DNA of 34,014 nt from NCBI GenBank assembly GCA_905235565.1, contig CAJOLR010000019.1, positions 1 through 34,014 on the forward strand. Reading direction: 5' to 3'. Positions 1 through 7,622 of the stretch are shown here, piece after piece; positions within the stretch are counted from its first letter, which is position 1, and each line of letters starts with the position of its first letter. The notes below the pieces were generated by a model. That model saw only the letters and a list, made by a program, of their open reading frames with translations. It made no database searches and was not told the origin of the DNA. A program made the position numbers and the translations under genes. Source of the DNA: an uncultured Bacteroidaceae bacterium. GTDB taxonomy: Bacteria > Bacteroidota > Bacteroidia > Bacteroidales > Bacteroidaceae.

Positions 1-134
1 AGCTTGCATTTCACAACATTTTATTGAGCGTTGTTCTGGTAAAAGAAGACTCTTGCAAGAACAATGAATATTTGGACTAACTATTTGATACATAATATTA
101 TTATTAACTATTTAACGAAGTATTGTTAACAAGA

Positions 135-983
135 ATGAAAAGGATTAGTAATTTTTTTAAGTTGGCATTATTTGCTTTTGTGACTTCAGTTTCAGCTATC
201 AGCTGTAGTAATGATGGGTTCTTCGGGTTTGATGATGAATTACCTTACAGTCTTTATTCGGACTCATTTAATCAATTAGATTATTCAAGTAATATTTATC
301 TAACTATTGATGAAGAGAAAAAGGTATTTTCAGATTTAGATTATGAAATAATCGCGTCTGCGTTAAATCGTATAGTGGCATGCAATGTTGACGGAATAAT
401 TCAAATTAAAAAAAGCGATTACAACTCTCTAAATATGTCCAAGGGACTCTATGACATATGTGTTGATATGATTTATCATACTAACAATATCGTATATGAT
501 ATAATAAAACAGAAGAAGCACAAACGAGTAAAAACTACTTCAAGAGAGTTCGTTAGAGTAGAGAAAGACTGTGTTCCAGTGGCATTGACTCATATTCCAG
601 CCGGATTTGCTCTGAATATTCAACAAGCGTACAGTTACTGTGATCAATATGATACCAACTGGCGCACAACCGGCGTTCATAAGTCAAGTCTTATAAGACT
701 GTTAAATGAGGAGATACATTCAGTTGCCAGTTACGATGGTGGCTTCTTGTACAATAATTCTGACAGCAACGTTACGAATCTTGATTATTGTCTACTCTTA
801 TTTAGAGGAAACAGCGATTATGATATTCCTGGTCATGCAGTAAATGCAGTTACTTTTGTAAGCAATTTACCTACAAGCAATGACGGATGGATATTTTACT
901 GTGATTACTGGGCAAACGGAGTTCTTGGTTCAGTTTTGTCTAGCGACACGTCAACTATTAATTCAATTTTGTTATGGAACTGA
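135..983 (+). CDS. papain-fold-like lipoprotein, function unknown
   Basis: I do not recognise a named family. The reading frame extends back to a TTG at 123, but the ATG at 135 is the better start because it gives a clean lipoprotein signal: basic MKR, hydrophobic stretch, then AISC with Cys24 as the probable lipidation site (the lipobox is weak, Ser at -1). The C-terminal half has the order expected of a papain-like cysteine hydrolase: Asp-Cys146-Val-Pro at a predicted helix start, Gly-His234-Ala-Val followed by a beta-rich stretch, then Asp257-Tyr-Trp-Ala-Asn-Gly. This resembles the Cys/His/Asp-or-Asn layout of C10, C39-like or papain-fold toxin domains, but that is inference from motifs only. 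Its last 10 bases overlap the next gene, so the two are probably translated together. It is AT-rich compared with the rest of the window. Confidence 0.72.
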   Translation: MKRISNFFKLALFAFVTSVSAISCSNDGFFGFDDELPYSLYSDSFNQLDYSSNIYLTIDEEKKVFSDLDYEIIASALNRIVACNVDGIIQIKKSDYNSLNMSKGLYDICVDMIYHTNNIVYDIIKQKKHKRVKTTSREFVRVEKDCVPVALTHIPAGFALNIQQAYSYCDQYDTNWRTTGVHKSSLIRLLNEEIHSVASYDGGFLYNNSDSNVTNLDYCLLLFRGNSDYDIPGHAVNAVTFVSNLPTSNDGWIFYCDYWANGVLGSVLSSDTSTINSILLWN

Positions 984-1987
984 GAAAAAGTATTACTATT
1001 GTTTTGACAGTTATAGCATTAGTCTGTAACAACAGCACTTACGGGCAATCAAAAGAGACTCCCAAATTATATAATGCATATAATGGAATCACTTTCCGGC
1101 AGGACAAGGAACTGAAACTGGATAGTTGCTTTATCAATTCTGCTATATATAATGATTCAGTACGTATGGAAATTGTGTATTATATTACAAATGTCTCATG
1201 CTCTCATCCCATCCGGCTATTACTGCCGGATTTTGGATGGTTTGGAGAGTTATCAAAAAATCAAATAGCATTAAAGAAAAAATCATTATGGGATGTCCAT
1301 ATCAACGGAGATAAAATTGGAAGTGACAAGATTAATTTCAGCAGTGAATATAATCAATATTGTATAGAATGGGAACGCCTGAATCTTTCTGCAGAATTAT
1401 CATGGCTGTTTTATAATGACCAAATTGATAGTATTCATTTATTGTACGGCGGTGAAAAGATAAAGGACCCGAATATCATTAGAAGAGATTATATCGTTTA
1501 TCCCTCCAAAGAAAATGAAACAGCTGCAAACAATGCAATTGAACAATTGAAAAATCAAAGAAAGAAATATCTGGATTCTATACAACCGGAATTAAAAATC
1601 AATTATTCAAATACTTTTGCTTTCTGGACTTTCTTCAAGACAGGTCAATCATATGAGATTCACATCAGTTATAGGACTACCCCAAGTCATAATATGGAAT
1701 TAGGAATGCAAAAATGGTTTCAGTATTGTTTTGATGAAATGAAATACTTGGACTGCAATGAAAGTATTACTGTGATAAATGTAAAATTTCCTTCTAATAG
1801 TATTATTGCAATAGATGATATTTCACCTTCAGATTGTCTTATAGATTATGAGAATGCTAATCTTAAATATAGATTACAAGGTGATATTTATGACACAATT
1901 CACGACATTACATTTTCATATCAATTAGTTAGTGATAAGATTGCAACTGAAAGAGATCCATATCCACGTGCCATTGACATTTGGTAA
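974..1987 (+). CDS. hypothetical secreted protein
   Basis: The family is not recognised. The protein is 337 residues. It starts with an N-terminal signal peptide (basic ELRK, hydrophobic core, predicted cleavage after TYG with Gln25 next). The rest looks beta-rich and soluble, with a charged helical stretch near residues 180-200 and scattered cysteines. No catalytic motif could be seen. The ATG lies inside the last codons of the papain-fold-like lipoprotein gene (10-bp overlap), which implies translational coupling and suggests the two products act together in the envelope, for example as an enzyme with a partner or inhibitor; that role is inference. The gene shares the low G+C of its neighbour and is followed by a strong hairpin terminator at 2043. 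Confidence 0.7.
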   Translation: MELRKSITIVLTVIALVCNNSTYGQSKETPKLYNAYNGITFRQDKELKLDSCFINSAIYNDSVRMEIVYYITNVSCSHPIRLLLPDFGWFGELSKNQIALKKKSLWDVHINGDKIGSDKINFSSEYNQYCIEWERLNLSAELSWLFYNDQIDSIHLLYGGEKIKDPNIIRRDYIVYPSKENETAANNAIEQLKNQRKKYLDSIQPELKINYSNTFAFWTFFKTGQSYEIHISYRTTPSHNMELGMQKWFQYCFDEMKYLDCNESITVINVKFPSNSIIAIDDISPSDCLIDYENANLKYRLQGDIYDTIHDITFSYQLVSDKIATERDPYPRAIDIW

Positions 1988-2042
1988 ATTCATTTTTTGG
2001 CACAGATACCATAATGCCTACGTATGGCGTTCTTTAAAAAGG

Positions 2043-2079
2043 AAGAGGGTGACTAAAAAATCTTAGTCATCCTCTTTTT
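2043..2079. terminator. strong hairpin terminator, probably bidirectional
   Basis: A 14-bp stem (2043-2056 against 2063-2076, one G.U pair) closes a 6-nt loop and is followed on the plus strand by five T residues. On the minus strand the hairpin is followed by CC and then a T run. It sits 55 bp after the secreted-protein gene and 84 bp beyond the stop of the convergent GH3 gene, so it can serve both. Confidence 0.8.
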
Positions 2080-2156
2080 ATTCGTACTCCTATCCGAGCA
2101 CCATAGTCAAATATACAATTCTCAGAGAGGTTACGAACCTTTTTAGTCACCCTCTT
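2043..2156. repeat. 114-bp segment bounded by 17-bp perfect inverted repeats
   Basis: Bases 2043-2059 and 2140-2156 are perfect reverse complements over 17 bp. A third, one-mismatch copy of the inner 14 bases lies at 2063-2076 and forms the terminator with the left arm. TTAAAA occurs on both sides (2034-2039 and 2155-2160), which could be a target duplication but is offset by a few bases on the left. The segment carries no gene. It may be a miniature transposable element or a terminator that was duplicated and inverted. Confidence 0.55.
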
Positions 2157-2162
2157 AAAATC

Positions 2163-4481
2163 TCAGCGGACTGCAATCTCCTGGATTGGCTGCTGCGGGA
2201 GCAGGAGTTTCTCTACCTTCCAGTTCCTGGCCTTGCCGCTGAATGTTGCGGTGGCGCGGATATCGGTTGCACTGGCTCCGAACTTCACGGTGTATTTGCC
2301 TGCTGCGGTCTGCCACTCGGATGCCTCCTCGTTGAAGCTGGCCAGGGTGTATGCATCTGCCTTGAAGGTCAGGGTCTGGCTCTCGCCGGGCTGCAGCAGA
2401 CGGGTCTTGCCGAATGCCTTGAGCTCTGACTCGGGCTTGACAAGTCCGCCATCAGGAGCGCTTACGTAAATCTCAACGGCCTCCTTGCCAGCCACCTTAC
2501 CGGTGTTCTTTACGGTGATGGTTGCCTCAAAGCCGCCGTCCTTGGCCTTTACAGAGGGCTTGCTGTACTCAAATGTGGTGTAGCTCAGTCCGTAACCGAA
2601 TGGGTAGGAAACCTCCACGCATGCGGTATTAAAATAGCGGTAACCAACCCAGATACCCTCGGCATAGGTAGTGTAGTCAATGTTACGCGTACCAGCGTTC
2701 TGCTGTCCTCCGCGACCGCCGCCAAAGCCTCCGAATCCACCGCCCTGCTGCTGACGTGCCTGCTGGCCGGTGTAGGGGAAATTCTGTGATGAAGGTATAT
2801 CCAGATATGAGAGCGGGAATGACATGGAGAGCTTGCCTGAAGGATTTGACTTTCCGGTAAGCACATCGGCTACAGAGTTACCAACCTCCTGTCCGGGAGT
2901 CCAGGCCAGCAGGATGGCATCGGGCTGTGACTTCCATGAAGCGGTCTCAATGACACCACCTATGTTCATTACCACCGTGACTTTCTTGCCGGCCTTGTGG
3001 AACTCGTTGCAGACGTCGCGGATAAGTGAACGCTCTATGTCAGTAAGCTCAAAGTCATCAACCATACGACGGTCATCGCCCTCACCGGCGTTACGGCCTA
3101 TCACAATGACGGCTGCGTCATTACGCTGTGCGCATGACTGGATGGCAGCCTGGTTGATGGCCACCTCGGGCAGTACGGCCTCACCCAGCATCACGTTGCG
3201 GCCTCCGCCACCCATACCCAGGGCGCTCTGGCTTGCCACATATTCACGGTGCTTGGCATAGAAATCGGCCAGACGTGAATCAAGCGTGAATCCGGCACCC
3301 TCCAGACCCTCGCTGATATTGCGGATATAGGGCTTGTTCACGTTACCTGATCCTGTACCGCCGGCTATTGACTTATAAGCGCTCAGGCCAAAGAGTGCTA
3401 TATTACCCTTGGCCTCCATAGGTAGGTTGCCGTTGTTCTTGAGCAGAACCATACCCTCGGGGGCTGATTCGCGGACCATTCTTGCATGACCGTCCAGGTC
3501 TGGCTTGTTAGAGTACTTGTAGCCTTTGAAATTAGGAGTCTTGACAATATATTCCAGCATACGGCGTACATTGCGGTCCAGATCGGCCACGTCAAGGGTT
3601 CCGTTGTTCACAGCCTCCACTATACGCTGTGTCTCTGAAGCTGCACCCGGCTCCATCAGGTCATTGCCCGCATGTACGGCATTGACTGTTCCGGCCTTGT
3701 TGCCCCAGTCAGTCATCACTATGCCCTGATAGCCCCACTCGTCACGCAGGAAACCTGTCAGCAGGTCATGGCTCTGCTGGGTATAGGTGCCGTTAATCTT
3801 GTTGTATGATGACATGATGGTCCAGGGCTTGGCCTCACGGATGGTTATCTCAAAGTTCTTGAGATAGAGCTCACGCAGGGCACGCTGACCTATACGGGCA
3901 TCGTTCTCGCTGCGGTTTATCTCCTGGTCATTGCCGGCAAAATGCTTTACCGATACACCCACATCGTTCTTCTGGATACCTTTTACGTATGCAGCCGATA
4001 TCTTGCCGCTCAACAGAGGATCCTCGCTGAAATACTCAAAGTTACGGCCGCAGAGCGGGTTACGGTGCAGGTTCATGCCGGGAGCCAGCAGAACATCGAC
4101 ACCGTACTCATGAACCTCCTGACCCATGGCTGTGGTCAGTTGCTCCACCAGTTCGGTGTTCCATGTGCAGGCCAGAACCGTACCTACAGGGAATCCTGTG
4201 CAGTAATAGGTCTGGCTGTCACCCTGACGCGTAGGCGATATGCGCAGTCCGGCTGGGCCATCGGCCAGAACCGTTCCGGGTATTCCCAGACGGGTGATGG
4301 CTTGTGTACCTCCGGCTGCACCGGGAACACTGTTTGCCCTGCCACCTACAACAAGGGTGGCTTTCTCCTCAAGGGTCATTGCCTTGAGCACTTGGTCAAT
4401 GTTGTCTGCACTCAGTTTGGGCTGTGCCCACGCCACTGCACCGCATATCACGGCTGTGGCTGTCAATAAGGTTTTTTTCAT
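2163..4481 (-). CDS. secreted beta-glucosidase, glycoside hydrolase family 3
   Basis: This is a 772-residue GH3 enzyme expected to release glucose (or another beta-linked sugar) from the non-reducing end of oligosaccharides in the periplasm. The signal peptide ends AWA with Gln20 next. The N-terminal barrel carries the family signatures KHFAGN (about 179-184) and the nucleophile Asp258 in VMTDWG. The second alpha/beta domain holds GRNAGEGDDR with Glu467 as the likely acid/base. A Fn3-like domain fills about 640-755. An unusual Gln/Gly/Phe/Arg-rich loop occupies about 573-597. Length is normal for a GH3-Fn3 protein without a PA14 insert. It starts 21 bp after upp on the same strand and has no clear promoter of its own, so co-transcription with upp is likely. 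Exact substrate cannot be told from sequence. Confidence 0.95.
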   Translation of the reverse strand: MKKTLLTATAVICGAVAWAQPKLSADNIDQVLKAMTLEEKATLVVGGRANSVPGAAGGTQAITRLGIPGTVLADGPAGLRISPTRQGDSQTYYCTGFPVGTVLACTWNTELVEQLTTAMGQEVHEYGVDVLLAPGMNLHRNPLCGRNFEYFSEDPLLSGKISAAYVKGIQKNDVGVSVKHFAGNDQEINRSENDARIGQRALRELYLKNFEITIREAKPWTIMSSYNKINGTYTQQSHDLLTGFLRDEWGYQGIVMTDWGNKAGTVNAVHAGNDLMEPGAASETQRIVEAVNNGTLDVADLDRNVRRMLEYIVKTPNFKGYKYSNKPDLDGHARMVRESAPEGMVLLKNNGNLPMEAKGNIALFGLSAYKSIAGGTGSGNVNKPYIRNISEGLEGAGFTLDSRLADFYAKHREYVASQSALGMGGGGRNVMLGEAVLPEVAINQAAIQSCAQRNDAAVIVIGRNAGEGDDRRMVDDFELTDIERSLIRDVCNEFHKAGKKVTVVMNIGGVIETASWKSQPDAILLAWTPGQEVGNSVADVLTGKSNPSGKLSMSFPLSYLDIPSSQNFPYTGQQARQQQGGGFGGFGGGRGGQQNAGTRNIDYTTYAEGIWVGYRYFNTACVEVSYPFGYGLSYTTFEYSKPSVKAKDGGFEATITVKNTGKVAGKEAVEIYVSAPDGGLVKPESELKAFGKTRLLQPGESQTLTFKADAYTLASFNEEASEWQTAAGKYTVKFGASATDIRATATFSGKARNWKVEKLLLPQQPIQEIAVR

Positions 4482-4502
4482 AAGAATAGGTTAATAATCA
4501 GA

Positions 4503-5153
4503 CTATTTTTCGCCGAAGCATAGGTCACCGGCATCACCCAGACCGGGAATGATGTAGGCGTGGCTGTTGAGTTCGGGATCAACTGCAGCACACCACAGGG
4601 TGGTTATATCCTGCGGGAACATCTTGCATACATAGTCAACACCAGCCTGCGCTGCAATGACCGAGCACAGATGAATGCGGGCGGGAGTTCCCTTAAGCAG
4701 CAGTGCGCGGTAGGCCAGATACATACTGTTACCGGTAGCCAGCATCGGGTCAACCAGAATCAGTGTCTTGCCGTCCAGTTTGGGCGATGCCATATACTCA
4801 ATGTGCACATCAAAGTTAACCTCATCCAGATACTTGCGGTAGGCCGATACGAACGCGTTCTCGCAGTGGTCAAAGTAGTTGTGGAAACCCTGGTGCAGAG
4901 GCAGTCCGGCGCGGAACACGGTACCAAGTACAATATCCTCTTCCGGGACATTGATGGTTGTGGTACCAAGCGGGGTTGTTACCTCTTTTGTCACATAATT
5001 GAGTTTCTTGCTCACTTCAAGAGCCATAATCTCACCGATACGCTCCAGATTGCGGCGGAAACGCAACTGGTCCTTCTGGATGTTTACATCGCGGATTTCG
5101 GCGATGAACTGGTTCAGAATACTGTTCTGTTTGTTGAAATCAATTACTTCCAT
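4503..5153 (-). CDS. upp: uracil phosphoribosyltransferase
   Basis: This cytosolic pyrimidine salvage enzyme makes UMP and pyrophosphate from uracil and PRPP. The 216-residue length fits the family. The PRPP-binding loop is LILVDPMLATGNS at 131-143, and the C-terminal uracil-binding signature IIPGLGDAGD is at about 201-210. The conserved GLPLHQGF segment is at about 83-90. The ATG at 5153 is preceded by a good Bacteroidetes-type promoter (-7 box at 5199-5206). The GH3 gene follows closely on the same strand, an association with no obvious metabolic logic. Confidence 0.96.
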   Translation of the reverse strand: MEVIDFNKQNSILNQFIAEIRDVNIQKDQLRFRRNLERIGEIMALEVSKKLNYVTKEVTTPLGTTTINVPEEDIVLGTVFRAGLPLHQGFHNYFDHCENAFVSAYRKYLDEVNFDVHIEYMASPKLDGKTLILVDPMLATGNSMYLAYRALLLKGTPARIHLCSVIAAQAGVDYVCKMFPQDITTLWCAAVDPELNSHAYIIPGLGDAGDLCFGEK

Positions 5154-5198
5154 ATTGTTTATGTGTTATAGTCCTGATTTGTGCGGGCAAAAATTCAA

Positions 5199-5228
5199 CA
5201 AATGTACATATTTTGCTGTAAAAACAAC
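5199..5228 (-). promoter_or_regulatory. Bacteroidetes-type promoter of upp
   Basis: On the minus strand the sequence reads GTTG, 18 bp, TACATTTG. The -7 element matches the TAnnTTTG consensus exactly and the -33 element has the core TTG. The predicted transcript starts roughly 40 nt before the upp ATG. Confidence 0.6.
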
Positions 5229-5292
5229 CTTTCTTATGATTTAAATGGGTATCTTCAAACCCCGAAAATTATAATTAACACCATATTACATT

Positions 5293-7608
5293 ATGAGAAT
5301 CCGTAATCTTACTCTGCTCCTGCTGGTCGCAGCCATGACAGGAACAGCATCTGCCCAGCCGGGCGGAATGGGACAGCAGGCCCCGTCAACAGTTATCAAC
5401 AAGGATGGCACCGTCACTTTCAACTACTCAAACCGAAATGCCAGGTCCGTAAAGGTCTGGACACAGTTCAGCGAGAGCGTGGAGATGACCAAGGGCGCAA
5501 ACGGTGTATGGACAGCTACCATCGGACCGGCCGAGCCCGATATCTACCCCTATCATTTTGAGGTGGACGGAATCAGCGTAATGGACCCCCAGTGCCCGGA
5601 GTGGTTCCCCAACGAGACATTCAAGAACAGCCTTTTAGATATGCGCGCCGACAAGCTGAGCGCCCTTAAGGATGTTCCCCACGGCAGCGTGGACTACTTG
5701 AACTACTGGTCACCCGGACTGGGTATGCACATCCCCGTGATAGTATATACCCCGCCTTTCTATGACGATCCCAAGAACAAGGACAAAAAATATCCCGTTA
5801 TGTACCTCATCAGCGGTACCACCGATACCGAGGAGGTCTATTTCAAGGTCGGAAAGATGAACCTTATACTGGACAACCTGATTGCCCAGGGCAAGGCCAA
5901 GGAGATGATCCTGGTTCTGCCCTACGGTAACGCCACACTGCTCAAGACCGAGCGTCAGCCACAGCGCCAGGGTGGCGGTATGGGCGGTGGCTTCGGCATG
6001 GGCGGAGGCTACAACTTCAATGCCGATTTCACCGATGTTTTGATGCCGTTTGTTGAGAGCAACTACCGCACCATAAACGATGCCGACCATCGCGGTATCG
6101 GCGGATTCTCACGCGGCGGAAACCAGGGTATGGCCATCGGACTGGCCAATCTGGACAAGTTCTCATACCTGTGCTCATACAGCTCGTTCACCGGAACCCG
6201 CGACAGCCAGTTTGAGGATTCCGATGCATTCAACAAGAAGGTACACCTGTTCTGGTTAGGCATAGGCACCGATGACTTCCTGTACGGAAACTCCAAGGAC
6301 CTGATGCAGATGCTTGACCGCCATAACATCAAGAACGTAAAGGTATTTACTCACGATAAGTACGGCCACACCTGGATGAACGCCCGCTACTGGCTGGAGC
6401 AGTCATTCCCGCTGCTGTTCCAGGACCAGAAGGTCATTGATGCGGCAGTTGCCAGGAGCATGAGCCTGGAGGAGGCCGAGAAGGTACGCTTAGAGAAGCT
6501 GGGTGGCGCAGAGCCTTCACGTCTTACAGGCTCACTCATGTCAAGCCTGTTCCCGCAGGGCGTAAAGTCACCGGAATACAATGCCGACGGCTCTGTTACA
6601 TTCCGCTGCCAGGCACCCGATGCCCAGAAGGTAACACTGGAGTGCCAGATGTTCAGCGGCACCAGGGATATGGAGAAGGATGAGCGCGGCGTATGGTCAA
6701 TCACCGTCAAGCCCGATGTTCCCGACATCTATCCCTACGCATTCCAGATTGACGGCACTCAGGTGGCCGATCCCAACAACATGCATCTGTTCCCCAATGA
6801 GAACTTCAAGTACAGCCTTGTGGATGTACGCGGTGAGGCTCCGTCGGTTCAAGACATTCAGGAGGGTATTCCCCACGGCAAGGTGTCATACCGTTACTAC
6901 TACTCAAAGGCTTGCGGCATAGAGCGCCCGATGTGCGTATATACCCCAGCAGGTTATGACCCCAAGGGCAGTGAGAAACTCCCCGTACTGTACCTGATCC
7001 ACGGTATGACCGATACCTACGAGACCTGGTTCAAGGTGGGCCAGATGAACAACATCCTGGACAACATGATTGCCAAGGGTGAGGCCAGGCGTATGATAGT
7101 GGTTATGCCCTACGCCAACCCCTATCCCGAGATGATTGCACAGGGCAAGGCTCAGGCCTATAACTCAATGGATGTACAGCTTACCACCCGTGAGTTTGTA
7201 GAGGAGGTGATGCCGTTCATAGAGAAGAACTACAATGTAATTGCCGATGCCGACCATCGCGCCATAGCCGGTTTTTCACTTGGAGGCCGTCAGACTCTGG
7301 CAGCAGGATTCGGCAACCCCGACAAGTTCCACTATGTGGCAGCCTACGCTCCCGCCATTTTCGGCAATGAATATGAGACCAACTTCCAGAATGGCACATA
7401 CAAGTCCATGAGCGACCTTAAGAAACAGCTCAAGTTCATGTTCATAGGCACAGGCAAGGATGACTTCCTTATTCAGGCATCACAGGGACTTGACAAGTAC
7501 CTGACCGACCATGGTCTCAAGCACACATTCTACAACCCCGGCGGCGGCCATACCTGGATGAACTGCCGTGACTATCTGGAACTGACCGTTAAGGAACTCT
7601 TTAAATAA
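5293..7608 (+). CDS. secreted tandem esterase (two CE1-like modules)
   Basis: This 771-residue exported protein contains two copies of the same unit: an E-set/CBM48-like beta domain followed by an esterase D/CE1-type alpha/beta-hydrolase. The signal peptide ends ASA with Gln22 next. Unit 1 has the beta domain at about 33-118 and the hydrolase at 125-385, with nucleophile Ser273 in GFSRGG and His359 in YGHTWMN. Unit 2 has the beta domain at about 427-512 and the hydrolase at 525-771, with Ser662 in GFSLGG and His753 in GGHTWMN. Both modules keep Ser and His, so both may be active. Such enzymes remove feruloyl or acetyl groups from plant xylan. A Gly/Met-rich loop (about 227-239) is present only in module 1. 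The next gene encodes a third module. The substrate is inferred from the family, not shown. Confidence 0.92.
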   Translation: MRIRNLTLLLLVAAMTGTASAQPGGMGQQAPSTVINKDGTVTFNYSNRNARSVKVWTQFSESVEMTKGANGVWTATIGPAEPDIYPYHFEVDGISVMDPQCPEWFPNETFKNSLLDMRADKLSALKDVPHGSVDYLNYWSPGLGMHIPVIVYTPPFYDDPKNKDKKYPVMYLISGTTDTEEVYFKVGKMNLILDNLIAQGKAKEMILVLPYGNATLLKTERQPQRQGGGMGGGFGMGGGYNFNADFTDVLMPFVESNYRTINDADHRGIGGFSRGGNQGMAIGLANLDKFSYLCSYSSFTGTRDSQFEDSDAFNKKVHLFWLGIGTDDFLYGNSKDLMQMLDRHNIKNVKVFTHDKYGHTWMNARYWLEQSFPLLFQDQKVIDAAVARSMSLEEAEKVRLEKLGGAEPSRLTGSLMSSLFPQGVKSPEYNADGSVTFRCQAPDAQKVTLECQMFSGTRDMEKDERGVWSITVKPDVPDIYPYAFQIDGTQVADPNNMHLFPNENFKYSLVDVRGEAPSVQDIQEGIPHGKVSYRYYYSKACGIERPMCVYTPAGYDPKGSEKLPVLYLIHGMTDTYETWFKVGQMNNILDNMIAKGEARRMIVVMPYANPYPEMIAQGKAQAYNSMDVQLTTREFVEEVMPFIEKNYNVIADADHRAIAGFSLGGRQTLAAGFGNPDKFHYVAAYAPAIFGNEYETNFQNGTYKSMSDLKKQLKFMFIGTGKDDFLIQASQGLDKYLTDHGLKHTFYNPGGGHTWMNCRDYLELTVKELFK

Positions 7609-7622
7609 CTGTTTTAAAGAAT

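Noticed and set aside
2-67. Open frame from the left edge to a stop at 65-67, possibly the end of an upstream gene.
   Set aside because: Only 21 codons are visible, with no recognisable motif, so it cannot be told from a chance open frame. The 1-134 region otherwise holds AT-rich sequence with no clear promoter.
2081-2103. String TTCGTACTCCTATCCGAGCA followed by CCA, like the 3' end of a tRNA (a possible attachment site).
   Set aside because: The 5' strand of the T-stem does not pair, no integrase is nearby, and no full tRNA is present, so the likeness is probably chance.
3942-4469. Long open frames opposite the GH3 gene (up to 175 codons).
   Set aside because: They lie antisense to a clear GH3 domain, have no family-like motifs and arise from its codon pattern.
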